10,676 bases of DNA from an uncultured Bacteroidales bacterium (GCA_946549475.1 CAMNQO010000044.1:1-10676), one strand, 5' to 3'; numbered from the stretch's first letter, positions 1-8,031 are shown. The notes: generated by a model from the letters alone, not told the origin. Numbers and translations: made by a program.

Positions 1-1
1 C

Positions 2-766
2 GGGTGGGAACTTGACGGGACCCAGGGCCAGCAACTCGAATTTGAATATCTGGGCGTACAGGGAGGCGTGTGGCAGAATGGCAAGAAAGGAGACCGGGTC
101 CTGGCCGATGTGGGCCGGACGGGCGGTTTCCTGTGGACGGACAGCGATTCATTCATCCATATCGACAACGACCTCAATGCCCTTGATGCTTCCAAACGGG
201 GATTTCAGTCCAACGGCGCCCTTTATCTGAAGGGACCTACCGTCAGTTGGTTTGAATTTGATGCGCAGGGCAAACCCCGTGAAGCCAAGTCGATCTTCGT
301 CGAATTTTCCACCCGGAAACTCAAAGCGACGGACTTGAGTTTCAGTTTTTCCTGGAGCGAAGGAGACGCAGACGGCGACCATTGCTGGGGCTTTCCCGCC
401 GAGTGGCGGGTCCAGTGCTCCGTAGATGGCGCTCCCTGGGTCAATCTTCGGGAAACGGCAACCGGAGAAGAGATTTTCCTGCTCCGCTCCCATCCCTGGT
501 GGGACAAGGCGCTCAACTTTGTCAACGGCAGCAAACAGACCGGCTTTGACTGTGGTCTGGGGATGCAGCAGCGGAGTTTCCGCCTGCCGCCCGAAGCCGT
601 CGGATGCGCCCGTGTCATCCTCCGTCTGACACCGGCGACGGGGCGGATTTCTCTCATCCGCAGCCGTCCTTCGGATGATGTCCTTTCCACCGACACCATC
701 ACTCCCGAAAAGGATTTTATGGTGACTTGGCTTCGTTTCGGACAAGTTATGGTTGAATATAAATAA
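2..766 (+). CDS. C-terminal part of an unidentified beta-rich, probably exported protein
   Basis: The reading frame is open from the left edge, so the 5' part lies outside the window; the GTG at 68 is internal coding and not a credible start. 254 residues are visible. They are rich in aromatic and beta-forming residues with alternating polar and hydrophobic patterns, as in extracellular beta-sandwich (jelly-roll or discoidin-like) modules: a segment like SFSWSEGDADG, then WRVQCSVDGAPW, then LRSHPWW, and a last strand FGQVMVEYK. No catalytic motif was recognised. The stop is followed after 2 nt by the start of the exported hydrolase, so the two are probably one operon. Secretion is inferred from composition and from the exported neighbour, because the N-terminus is not visible. 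I do not recognise the family and assign no function. Confidence 0.75.
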   Translation, partial: GWELDGTQGQQLEFEYLGVQGGVWQNGKKGDRVLADVGRTGGFLWTDSDSFIHIDNDLNALDASKRGFQSNGALYLKGPTVSWFEFDAQGKPREAKSIFVEFSTRKLKATDLSFSFSWSEGDADGDHCWGFPAEWRVQCSVDGAPWVNLRETATGEEIFLLRSHPWWDKALNFVNGSKQTGFDCGLGMQQRSFRLPPEAVGCARVILRLTPATGRISLIRSRPSDDVLSTDTITPEKDFMVTWLRFGQVMVEYK

Positions 767-768
767 AG

Positions 769-1956
769 ATGCGTATGAAAAAATATCTGTCTTTCTGCCT
801 GGCGCTTTTGCTGGGCGTGCAATCCCTTCTTGCCTTTGACTGGCAGCCCCAATCCAATGCGGCCCTCTTTCGCGATATGATCGAATTTGCCCGGCAGTTT
901 GCCGTCGATGCGCGGGGGACGAAAGCCGAAAAGATGCTTGATGAGTTCATCGTGAAGCAGGAGCAGAAGTTCGAGTATGACCCGCTGTCCTGGATTGAGG
1001 ATACCTACAAATTTGTAGCAAAACTCGAAGAGAACTTTCCTCCCATGGTCGATGACGGTTCGCAACAAGCCCTCATCCGCCGGGACATCGTCCTGCTGGT
1101 GGACTTTCCCGTCCATGTGGACAATATCAGCGCAGCGGCCACGCCCGAAATCAAGCAGGCCTTTGAGATTGCGCGGGACAACTATCGCGCCCGGGCCCGC
1201 AAAAAGGTGTTTGACTGGCTCAAAAAGACCAAGGTCAAGCCCGGAGAACTGGGGATTTTCAAGGTATATAACATGGGCTATATCTTCCGCACGAGCGAGC
1301 GGACATTCGCCATTGACCTTTGCTGGCACGGAAACAAGGCTGAGTCCGAGCGGATGGCAAAGGAACTGTCCGTCGTCTTCGTCACCCATCCCCACGGCGA
1401 CCACTACACGGACGTGATGATGCAGGCGATGGTCGATAAGGGCAAGAAAGTCTTCTGTTCCGACCCCCGGGTGGGCAAGAACATCGGCGACAATCCGCTC
1501 CGGACCATCAGTTGGGCTGACATCATGGAGCCGATGGATGTGGAAGGAATCCAGGTCCGCACCCTGGCCGGACATCAAAATAGGAAGGATCCGGCCTCCA
1601 TGCCCAACAATGTCTATCACTTTGCGTTTGACGGCTGGACCATCGTCCACAACGGGGATAATTCCGATGCGGAGCGTGATGCCCGCGTGTCGGAGTGGAG
1701 CGCCCCCGATGTCCTCATCGGCGCCTCCTGGAACAAACTTCAGCGCCTGCAGACGGCCGCCAAGGCCTGCAAGGATGCGGACCCCTCCAGGATCTTGTTC
1801 ATCCCTTCCCATGAAAACGAGTTCGGCCACCGCGTCCAGCAACGGGAGTCCTATCGCGAATTGTTCTGCCGCACCGACCGTCTGGGCAACCCCGAATATG
1901 ATTATCTCCCCTTTGAACTGATGGACATCGGTGAGGGAATCATCCTCAAAAAGTAG
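769..1956 (+). CDS. Exported metallo-beta-lactamase-fold hydrolase
   Basis: A 395-residue protein. Residues 1-22 form a signal peptide: basic MRMKK, a hydrophobic core of about 16 residues, and a likely cut near LLA-F. The periplasm is therefore the likely location. The metallo-beta-lactamase signature THPHGDH supplies H207, H209, D211 and H212 for two metals. Further candidate ligands are H269 in LAGHQN, D297 in VHNGDNSD and H348 in IPSHENE, which is the usual order in the fold. Residues 23-160, ahead of the metal site, are mostly helical and unusual for a minimal MBL enzyme. The strand before the metal site (VYNMGYIFRTSERTFAIDL) resembles UlaG-like members, but the substrate cannot be read from sequence. 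It starts 2 nt after the upstream gene. An alternative start is Met3, which would give the same mature protein. A role in cell-wall or sugar metabolism is only suggested by the downstream murK-murQ pair. Confidence 0.85.
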   Translation: MRMKKYLSFCLALLLGVQSLLAFDWQPQSNAALFRDMIEFARQFAVDARGTKAEKMLDEFIVKQEQKFEYDPLSWIEDTYKFVAKLEENFPPMVDDGSQQALIRRDIVLLVDFPVHVDNISAAATPEIKQAFEIARDNYRARARKKVFDWLKKTKVKPGELGIFKVYNMGYIFRTSERTFAIDLCWHGNKAESERMAKELSVVFVTHPHGDHYTDVMMQAMVDKGKKVFCSDPRVGKNIGDNPLRTISWADIMEPMDVEGIQVRTLAGHQNRKDPASMPNNVYHFAFDGWTIVHNGDNSDAERDARVSEWSAPDVLIGASWNKLQRLQTAAKACKDADPSRILFIPSHENEFGHRVQQRESYRELFCRTDRLGNPEYDYLPFELMDIGEGIILKK

Positions 1957-1967
1957 GTTTTTTTGCC

Positions 1968-1975
1968 TAACTTTG
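1968..1975 (+). promoter_or_regulatory. Candidate Bacteroidetes -7 promoter box upstream of murK
   Basis: TAACTTTG matches the Bacteroidetes primary-sigma -7 consensus TAnnTTTG exactly and lies 15 nt before the kinase ATG at 1991. No TTTG sits at the usual 19-21 nt spacing upstream, so the -33 element is weak or absent. The predicted transcript would start close to the ATG, leaving a very short leader. Confidence 0.5.
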
Positions 1976-1990
1976 CCGAAAATATGAAAA

Positions 1991-2890
1991 ATGGATATAC
2001 TATGTGAAAGCGGGGCGACCAAGAGCGACTGGCGCCTGTTGTCGGAGGGAAAGGAACTTTTCCGCCATCCGGGCGAAGGGACCAATCTTTCTGCCATGTC
2101 TCCGGAAGTCGTTGAGGAGCACATCCGCCAGGCGGCCTTCGGTGTCCTTTCCGGTCTGGAACATCTGGTCAAACTCGGAGTAGCGGACGCGTCCATAGAC
2201 CATGTCTGGTATTATACGGCCGGTGTGCCGGACGGGGAACGCAGGGAGCATCTCGAAACCCTGCTGGAAGCATTGTTCCATCCCCGGCAGATCGAGATTC
2301 AGAGCGATTTGCTGGCGGCGGCCCGTGCGGCCTGCGGGCATGAGGCCGGCATTGCCGCGATTCTGGGGACCGGATCCAATTCCTGTCTGTTCGACGGCAA
2401 AAAAATTGTCGGCAAAGCCGGCTCAGGCGGTTTCATCCTCGGAGATGAGGGGAGCGCCGCCCACATCGGCAAACTGTTCCTTGCCGACTATATCAAAGGA
2501 CTGGTCCCCGAAGACCTTGCCTTGCAGTTCCGGGAGTTGCATCTGGGCGGCGGCGACGGCTCGCGGGATTACGAAACGATCATCACCGAAGTCTATCACC
2601 CCATCGGGTCGGCTTCTACCTGGCTGGGCTCCCTGGCGCCCTTTGTCCTTTCCCATTATGCCGAACCTTATGTCAAGACTCTGGTGGACGGCAGCATCCA
2701 AAGTTTTATCGACCGCCACCTGCGTGCTTACGACCTGTCGCGCTATCCCGTCGGTGTCGTCGGCGGATTCGGCTCCGCAATCAAGACCCTTTTCGTACCC
2801 CTGGCCCGCAAGGCCGGCGCCCGCATCCTCGGTTTCTATCCGCATCCCATCGATGAACTCGTCCGTTACCACTATGCCCAATCCGAATAA
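1991..2890 (+). CDS. murK: N-acetylmuramic acid kinase (BadF/BadG/BcrA/BcrD ATPase family)
   Basis: A 299-residue cytoplasmic sugar kinase of the ASKHA (actin-like ATPase) fold; family members are usually about 280-330 residues. Visible motifs in order are the phosphate-1 loop ESGATKSDW (6-14), a likely catalytic Asp106 in QSDLLAAARA, the phosphate-2 loop AAILGTGSNS (122-131), GGFILGDEGSAAHIG (146-160), and the adenosine loop VVGGFGSAI (256-264). The start is fixed because the codon two before ATG 1991 in this frame is a TGA. The family includes GlcNAc kinases as well as MurNAc kinases. The 17-nt overlap with a clear murQ makes MurNAc the likely substrate, as for the murK-murQ arrangement known in Tannerella forsythia. 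Its product, MurNAc-6-phosphate, is the substrate of the next gene. GlcNAc kinase remains the alternative. Confidence 0.85.
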   Translation: MDILCESGATKSDWRLLSEGKELFRHPGEGTNLSAMSPEVVEEHIRQAAFGVLSGLEHLVKLGVADASIDHVWYYTAGVPDGERREHLETLLEALFHPRQIEIQSDLLAAARAACGHEAGIAAILGTGSNSCLFDGKKIVGKAGSGGFILGDEGSAAHIGKLFLADYIKGLVPEDLALQFRELHLGGGDGSRDYETIITEVYHPIGSASTWLGSLAPFVLSHYAEPYVKTLVDGSIQSFIDRHLRAYDLSRYPVGVVGGFGSAIKTLFVPLARKAGARILGFYPHPIDELVRYHYAQSE

Positions 2891-3734
2891 ACCCCTTCCT
2901 GCCGGACAGTCTTCCGGAGATGTCAAATTCCAGCGTACGACCGAGGCTCCCTCGCGTTATTCGCATTTGGACGAAATGTCCACCGAAGAACTGCTGCTGG
3001 GCATCAATGCCGAAGACCGCCTTGTCCCCGAGGCCGTGGCGCAGACCATTCCCGTCATCACGGCGCTGGTGGACGGTATCGTCGGACGGGTACGGCGGGG
3101 CGGCCGCGTCTTCTGTCTCGGCGCCGGCACCTCCGGGCGTCTGGGTGTACTGGACGCCTCGGAAATCCCTCCCACATTCGGAGTCCGCCATCTTTTTATC
3201 GGACTGATCGCCGGAGGGGACGGAGCCATCCGCCAGGCGGTGGAAGGGGCGGAGGATGACCTCGAAGGCGGCTGGCGCGATTTGCTGGCCTATCATCCCG
3301 TCGCGGAAGATACGCTGGTGGGCATTGCTGCATCCGGTACGACCCCTTATGTCCTGGGAGCCATCCGCAGTGCCCGGGCTGCCGGCCTTCTGACCGCCGG
3401 CATCACCAACAATGCCGGCTCTCCGTTGGCCCGGGAGGCCGAATTGGCCATCGTTCCGCAGGTCGGTCCGGAATTTGTCACGGGCAGTACGCGGATGAAA
3501 TCCGGCACATCCGCCAAACTGGTCCTCAATATGATTTCCACTGCCGTGATGATACGCCTGGGCCATGTCAAGGGCAGCAAAATGGTGGACATGCAACTGA
3601 GCAACCGGAAACTCGCGGACCGGGGGACGCGGATGATCATGGAGGAGACCGGCATCACGGACTACGACAAAGCCCGCGAACTGCTCTTCCGGCACGGCAG
3701 CGTCCGGGCTGCCGTCGAGGCCTGCACTCGTTGA
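2874..3734 (+). CDS. murQ: N-acetylmuramic acid 6-phosphate etherase
   Basis: A 286-residue enzyme of the SIS-domain family (E. coli MurQ is 298) that cleaves the lactyl ether of MurNAc-6-P to give GlcNAc-6-P and D-lactate. It shows the family's hallmarks: STEELLLGINAEDRLVP near the N-terminus, the sugar-phosphate loop LGAGTSGRLGVLDASE (82-97), PPTFGV, LIAGGDGAI, AVEGAEDD (122-129), VGIAASGTTPYVLGA (149-163), TGSTRMKSGT (203-212), and a UBA-like C-terminal helix pair. E97 and E127 align by motif with E. coli catalytic Glu83 and Glu114. The ATG at 2874 is chosen because it places the conserved N-terminus correctly. The longer open frame, back to 2202, is only a shadow of murK. The 17-nt overlap with murK suggests translational coupling. 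The enzyme acts in the cytoplasm in cell-wall recycling or salvage. Confidence 0.95.
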   Translation: MPNPNKPLPAGQSSGDVKFQRTTEAPSRYSHLDEMSTEELLLGINAEDRLVPEAVAQTIPVITALVDGIVGRVRRGGRVFCLGAGTSGRLGVLDASEIPPTFGVRHLFIGLIAGGDGAIRQAVEGAEDDLEGGWRDLLAYHPVAEDTLVGIAASGTTPYVLGAIRSARAAGLLTAGITNNAGSPLAREAELAIVPQVGPEFVTGSTRMKSGTSAKLVLNMISTAVMIRLGHVKGSKMVDMQLSNRKLADRGTRMIMEETGITDYDKARELLFRHGSVRAAVEACTR

Positions 3735-3752
3735 GAAAAATCCCCTGTTCGT

Positions 3753-3783
3753 TTTGATTCCGGAAAAAAGCGCCTTATTATTG
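3753..3783 (+). promoter_or_regulatory. Candidate promoter for the Ig/beta-helix lipoprotein
   Basis: TTTG at 3753-3756 is separated by 19 nt from TATTATTG at 3776-3783, which is one mismatch from TAnnTTTG. That is the Bacteroidetes -33/-7 layout. The start codon follows 20 nt downstream at 3804. A second near match, TATTTTCG at 3786-3793, has poorer -33 spacing. Confidence 0.45.
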
Positions 3784-3803
3784 CTTATTTTCGTCGCGGA
3801 TAA

Positions 3804-6698
3804 ATGAAAAGAAGTATGAAAAGACGCGTTTGTTTGTTGTTGACGGCCCTGGCTGTGCTTATGACGGCCTGTGCAAAAGATCAGATCGGCATCTCGACCT
3901 CCCTTTCTTCCCTGAAGGACCCCGATCTGGCCTGGAGTGCCAAGGATTTTACGGCCACTTACGGAGCGGACAATGATTTTCCCACGCTGGTGAACAAATA
4001 TGGCGTGGGTGTCGCTTTCTCCAGTTCGGATGAGGCGGTTGCGACCATTTCCGCAGACAATGACGGCGAGCCGGTCGTTACGCTTGTGGGCGTGGGTACG
4101 ACCGTCATTACGGCTTCTTCCGAAGCCACGACCGCATACGAGGCAGGCTCTGCGTCCTATACACTCACCGTCGAGGTCGGGGCAGCCGGGCTGGCCTGGT
4201 CCGCCACCCGTGCGTCTGTCCTGTTGGGCTCGGATGATTTCTCTGCGGAACTGCCCGTTTTGTCCAATCCTTACTCCTTGGATATCAGTTATGCCAGTTC
4301 CAACGAATCCGTCGCCGTCATCGACGGGATCGGGGTGGTCAGCTTGGTCGCGGCGGGAAGTACAGTCATCACTGCCACCAGCGCGGCTACCGGACAGTAC
4401 GATGCCATGAGCGTCTCTTATACGCTGACCGTCCGGGAAGAAGACAGCGACCTGGCCGATGCGGACCTGACCTGGAGCGTTTCGGCTTATACGGCCACGA
4501 TGGCCTCCGAAGACAATGTTTTCCCGACCCTCAGCAATGAACACGCGCTTGCCGTCACCTATACCTCCACCGACGAGACGGTCGCTTCCATTTCTGCGGA
4601 CGGAACGATCACCCTCGTGGGAGCAGGGACGGTCGCCATCACCGCCAATTCCGAAGCCACCGGTACCTATGCGGCCGGCAGTGCCTGGTACACCCTCAAG
4701 GTCGTCAAGCATGCCGTGACGCTCGGCTGGTCGGAGAGTTCGCTTTCCGTCGCTCTGGATGATGAGGGGAGCGTGATCTATCCGACGCTTTCCGTCGATC
4801 CGGACGAGACGGCCATCTCCGAGGCCATCACCTATGCTTCTTCCAACCCGGATGCGGCGACCATTGCTTCCGACGGGACGGTGACGCTCGTGGCCGCGGG
4901 CAAGACGACCATTTCCGCGACATTTGCCGGAGATAACATTTACAAGGCGGCCTCTGCTTCCTACAGCCTGACCGTCTCTACGACGGCTGACGATGGTGCC
5001 GTAGAAACGGTTTTCCCCAGCTCGGGCGGCGGCACTTCGGATGCCGATGAGATTTCCAACACCACTTTTACCCGTCTGGTTACCGTGACCTATTCAAGCA
5101 GCGGCGCTACGGTCAGCGGTTATACCGCATCCGGCGTCGCGGATTATTTTACGGTCACCACCAGCGGCAACCAGGTTACCGTCACCTATACCGGAGAAGA
5201 ATATGTGGCTTACAAACTGACGGGTACGGCCTCCGACGGATTTTTCAAACTTTACAGTTCAAAAAAGCAGGCCCTTTGGCTGAGCGGTCTTTCCCTGACT
5301 TGCAGCAGCGGTGCCGCCATCAACAACCAGAGCGGCAAGCGTACCTATGTCTATCTGGAGGGGACGAATACCCTTCAGGACGGTGCTTCCGCAGCCTATT
5401 CCGCTTCCGGCGACGAGGATATGAAGGGCGTGTTTTTCAGCGAAGGCCAGCTCATCTTCAGCGGCGGCGGCTCGCTCTCCGTGACGGCCCGGAATGCGCA
5501 GGGCAAGTCCGGCATCGTATCTGATGACTATGTGCGCATGATGGGCAGCCCGACCGTCACGGTTACGGCCGGTTCTTCCGCCGGCCACGGCATCAAGGTC
5601 AATGAATATGTCCGGCTGACCGGCGGTACGCTGCATGTCACGGCCCAGGCCAACATGAAGAAAGGAATCAACTCCGAGGATTATGTGCTGGTCGAAGGCG
5701 GTACGACGACCGTGACCGTGAGCGGCGGCGTGGCGTACGACAGCGAGGACGGCGAATATACCGGAACGGCCGGCATCAAGGCGGACAATTACTTTGCCAT
5801 GACCGGCGGCAGCGTGACCATTACCAACAGCGGTAACGGCGGCAAGGGCTTGCGGGCCGGCAGTTATGACTATGACGCGACCAGCCATACCCTTTCCGAC
5901 AGTTATATCACGGGCGGTACGCTCAAAATCACCACCACCGGCAGCGAGTCCAACGATGTGTCGGCCAAGGGAATCAAGATTGGCTGGGCGACTAAAAACG
6001 GGACCGGCGACCATGCCACCGTCACAGGCTATGCGGGCAATATGGTCATCGGCGGCGGGACGGTCATCGTCAACTGTTCCAAGAGTGAAGGTTTCGAGGC
6101 GAAGGGCAACCTGACCATCGACGACGGCTCGGTGTATGTCGTCTCTTCGGGGGACGATGCCATCAACTGTCAGGCCGAAATGAATGTCAACGGGGGCTAT
6201 GTCTATGCTTTCTCCTCCGCCAACGATGCGATGGATGCCAACCATGACCTCAAACTCAACGGCGGATATACATTCGCCGTGACGACGGCGGGCAACCCTG
6301 AGGTGGCCATCGATGCCAACACCGAAAGCGATTACAAACTTTACATCAACAGCGGCGCGACAGTCGTTGCCTACGGCGGTCTGGAAAGGGGGTACAGTTC
6401 TTCCCAGAGTGTCTATACGATGAGTTGTACGGCCGGCAGTTGGAATGCCCTGTATAATTCTGGGAGTTATCTTTGCGCTTTCAAGGCTCCTTCCGGCGTG
6501 TCCAGCGTGTCTGTTTCCTCACCGGCCGTCAGTTCCGGCTACAAGGGCGTGAGCGTCTCCGGTACGACTTACAGCAACGGTATCTGGGCGGTCTCCGGCA
6601 TTTCCGGCGGCACTGCCGTCTCCCTGAGCGGCAGCAGTTCCGGCGGCAGCAGTTCCGGCGGCGGTCCCGGCAGCGGCGGCCGCCCCGGAGGTCACTGA
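3804..6698 (+). CDS. Lipoprotein with four Ig-like domains and a Cthe_2159-like beta-helix region
   Basis: A 964-residue exported protein. Basic MKRSMKRR and a hydrophobic core end in a lipobox-like LMTAC, with Cys23 as the likely lipidated residue; Met at -3 is not the canonical residue. Four tandem bacterial Ig-like (Big_2-type) domains follow at about 41-123, 129-210, 221-300 and 305-391, each with a W near the start, a YxSS/T-D/N-E strand, a VTLVGxG turn and a YTLTV end. Residues of about 400-935 are a long series of short beta turns with recurring GGT/GGS-V-x-V rungs (for example RLTGGTLHVTA, FAMTGGSVTIT, VIGGGTVIVNC). They resemble the Cthe_2159/DUF4353 family, whose founding member is a beta-helix that binds polygalacturonate. 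The last 25 residues are Gly/Ser-rich. It is probably anchored at the cell surface and binds polysaccharide; the ligand is unknown. ATG 3816 (Met5) is an alternative start. The gene stands alone between promoters. Confidence 0.85.
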   Translation: MKRSMKRRVCLLLTALAVLMTACAKDQIGISTSLSSLKDPDLAWSAKDFTATYGADNDFPTLVNKYGVGVAFSSSDEAVATISADNDGEPVVTLVGVGTTVITASSEATTAYEAGSASYTLTVEVGAAGLAWSATRASVLLGSDDFSAELPVLSNPYSLDISYASSNESVAVIDGIGVVSLVAAGSTVITATSAATGQYDAMSVSYTLTVREEDSDLADADLTWSVSAYTATMASEDNVFPTLSNEHALAVTYTSTDETVASISADGTITLVGAGTVAITANSEATGTYAAGSAWYTLKVVKHAVTLGWSESSLSVALDDEGSVIYPTLSVDPDETAISEAITYASSNPDAATIASDGTVTLVAAGKTTISATFAGDNIYKAASASYSLTVSTTADDGAVETVFPSSGGGTSDADEISNTTFTRLVTVTYSSSGATVSGYTASGVADYFTVTTSGNQVTVTYTGEEYVAYKLTGTASDGFFKLYSSKKQALWLSGLSLTCSSGAAINNQSGKRTYVYLEGTNTLQDGASAAYSASGDEDMKGVFFSEGQLIFSGGGSLSVTARNAQGKSGIVSDDYVRMMGSPTVTVTAGSSAGHGIKVNEYVRLTGGTLHVTAQANMKKGINSEDYVLVEGGTTTVTVSGGVAYDSEDGEYTGTAGIKADNYFAMTGGSVTITNSGNGGKGLRAGSYDYDATSHTLSDSYITGGTLKITTTGSESNDVSAKGIKIGWATKNGTGDHATVTGYAGNMVIGGGTVIVNCSKSEGFEAKGNLTIDDGSVYVVSSGDDAINCQAEMNVNGGYVYAFSSANDAMDANHDLKLNGGYTFAVTTAGNPEVAIDANTESDYKLYINSGATVVAYGGLERGYSSSQSVYTMSCTAGSWNALYNSGSYLCAFKAPSGVSSVSVSSPAVSSGYKGVSVSGTTYSNGIWAVSGISGGTAVSLSGSSSGGSSSGGGPGSGGRPGGH
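3924..4976 (+). repeat. Four tandem Ig-like domain repeats within the lipoprotein gene
   Basis: Four diverged coding repeats of about 240-260 nt each, at about 3924-4172, 4188-4433, 4464-4703 and 4716-4976. The first and third are the most alike in protein (LAWSAKDFTATYGADNDFPTL against LTWSVSAYTATMASEDNVFPTL). The fourth is the most distinct. They probably act as a stalk that spaces the C-terminal domain from the membrane. Confidence 0.75.
6630..6659 (+). repeat. Perfect 15-nt tandem duplication in the Gly/Ser tail
   Basis: Two identical head-to-tail copies of GGCAGCAGTTCCGGC, encoding GSSSG twice, lie near the end of the lipoprotein gene. The unit is a multiple of three, so gain or loss of copies by slippage would change tail length without shifting the frame. 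Confidence 0.8.
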
Positions 6699-6706
6699 AA
6701 TACTTT

Positions 6707-6737
6707 TTTGTTATTTGGTGACAATTTTATAACTTCG
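6707..6737 (+). promoter_or_regulatory. Candidate promoter for the DUF1015 gene
   Basis: TTTG at 6707-6710, a 19-nt spacer, and TAACTTCG at 6730-6737 (one mismatch to TAnnTTTG) fit the Bacteroidetes consensus layout. The DUF1015 ATG is 28 nt downstream. The gap to the upstream lipoprotein stop is 67 nt, with no terminator hairpin seen, so some read-through is possible. Confidence 0.45.
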
Positions 6738-6765
6738 CGCTTCGAAATGTAGCGTTCTGAAACTT

Positions 6766-8031
6766 ATGGTACGTGTGAAAGCGTTTGCGGCGATCCGTCC
6801 TCCGAAAGAAATTGTGACTGAAGTGGCGGCCCCGCCTTACGATGTGATGAACTCCCTGGAGGCCAAGCAGATGGCCGGAGAAAAAAGTTTGTTGCACATT
6901 ACCCGCCCGGAGATTGATTTCGAGCCGATTGCCGATGAACATTCCCGGCCTGTCTATGACATGGCGGTGGAGAATTTCAAACGGTGGAAGCAGCGGGGAT
7001 GGCTCGTGCAGGACCCGAAACCCTGCTATTATGTCTATGCCCAGACGATGGGCATGCGTACGCAATACGGCTTTGTCCTCTGCGCCCATACGGACGACTA
7101 CGCCGAGGGCATCATCAAGAAGCACGAACTCACGCGCAAAGACAAGGAAGATGACCGGATGGTGCATGTGCGCATCCAGAATGCCAACATCGAGCCCGTC
7201 TTCTTCGCATATAAAGACAACGAGGAACTCGGAGCCATCATCGAGACGACCGTCGCAGGCGAGCCGGAGTACCGTTTTACCGATGAAAATAAATTTGTCC
7301 ACACTTTCTGGGTCATTGGCGACGATGCCGTCATCGACCGTATCACCTGTCTTTTCAATACGCAGGTAGATGCTTTCTATGTGGCCGACGGCCATCACCG
7401 TACTGCGGCGGCTGCCCGTGTGGGAGCCGAAAAACGGGCGGCCAATCCCCGTCATACGGGTCAGGAAGAGTACAACTGGTTTATGGCGGTCTGCTTTCCG
7501 CAGAGCCACCTCGCCATCCTGGATTACAACCGTGTCGTCAAGGACCTCAACGGGATGGACGAAAAGACCTTCCTCAAGGCGTTGGAAGATGATTTCAAGG
7601 TGACGCTTGTTTCCGAACCGATGTACGGCCGGGCGGCGAAGCCCTATGAGCCGAAGGACTTGCATAACTTTTCCATGTATCTGGGCGGCCGGTGGTACAG
7701 CCTCACCGCCCGGGAAGGGCGCTACGACGACGAGGACCCCATCGGCGTGCTGGATGTGACGATCCTCTCCAATCTGGTACTCGACAAATTGCTGGGCATC
7801 AAAGACCTTCGTACGGACAAACGTATCGATTTCGTGGGCGGCATCCGGGGACTGGGCGAGTTGTCCCGCCGGGTGGACAGCGGCGAGATGAAAGTGGCTT
7901 TCGCCCTCTATCCCGTCTCGATGGACCAGCTTATCCGCATCGCCGATACCGGCAACATCATGCCTCCGAAAACAACCTGGTTCGAGCCCAAACTCCGTTC
8001 CGGTCTCGCCATCCACTCCCTGGACGAGTAG
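6766..8031 (+). CDS. DUF1015 family protein (SerK-related fold)
   Basis: A 421-residue cytoplasmic protein; no signal peptide or membrane segment is seen. It spans the family from its N-terminal motif (FAAIRPPKE, then APPYDVM at 22-28) through HELTRKDKEDDR (120-131) and the signature ADGHHR (207-212) to the C-terminal PPKTTWFEPKLRSGL (400-414), so it appears complete. The DGHHR element is shared with the ADP-dependent serine kinase SerK and related ParB/Srx-fold proteins, so phosphotransfer to serine or a similar small substrate is plausible, but DUF1015 itself has no settled function. In many Bacteroidetes this gene lies beside serC and serA. Here neither is visible; the neighbours are the lipoprotein and the fimbrillin-like ORF, so that context is not conserved within this window. 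ATG 6766 is the natural start, 28 nt after a promoter box. Confidence 0.9.
   Translation: MVRVKAFAAIRPPKEIVTEVAAPPYDVMNSLEAKQMAGEKSLLHITRPEIDFEPIADEHSRPVYDMAVENFKRWKQRGWLVQDPKPCYYVYAQTMGMRTQYGFVLCAHTDDYAEGIIKKHELTRKDKEDDRMVHVRIQNANIEPVFFAYKDNEELGAIIETTVAGEPEYRFTDENKFVHTFWVIGDDAVIDRITCLFNTQVDAFYVADGHHRTAAAARVGAEKRAANPRHTGQEEYNWFMAVCFPQSHLAILDYNRVVKDLNGMDEKTFLKALEDDFKVTLVSEPMYGRAAKPYEPKDLHNFSMYLGGRWYSLTAREGRYDDEDPIGVLDVTILSNLVLDKLLGIKDLRTDKRIDFVGGIRGLGELSRRVDSGEMKVAFALYPVSMDQLIRIADTGNIMPPKTTWFEPKLRSGLAIHSLDE

Noticed and set aside
223..2196. A 657-codon minus-strand open frame opposite the first genes
   Set aside because: It lies antisense to three well-supported plus-strand genes, including an MBL enzyme and murK. 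Its translation has no recognisable domain, and long antisense frames are expected with this codon bias.
2202..2873. Extension of murQ upstream to 2202, which would give a 510-residue protein
   Set aside because: The extra 224 residues are the out-of-frame shadow of murK. MurQ proteins are about 300 residues, and ATG 2874 gives the right N-terminus.
2781..4712. A 643-codon minus-strand open frame opposite murQ and the lipoprotein
   Set aside because: It spans an intergenic promoter and two unrelated plus-strand genes. The Gly/Arg/Asp-rich translation is typical of a shadow frame.
3924..4976. A CRISPR array or short direct-repeat array
   Set aside because: The repeats are about 250 nt long, diverged, and encode Ig-like domains; there are no short identical repeats with unique spacers.
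6727..8016. A 429-codon minus-strand open frame opposite the DUF1015 gene
   Set aside because: It mirrors the DUF1015 gene almost exactly, while the plus strand carries clear family motifs.
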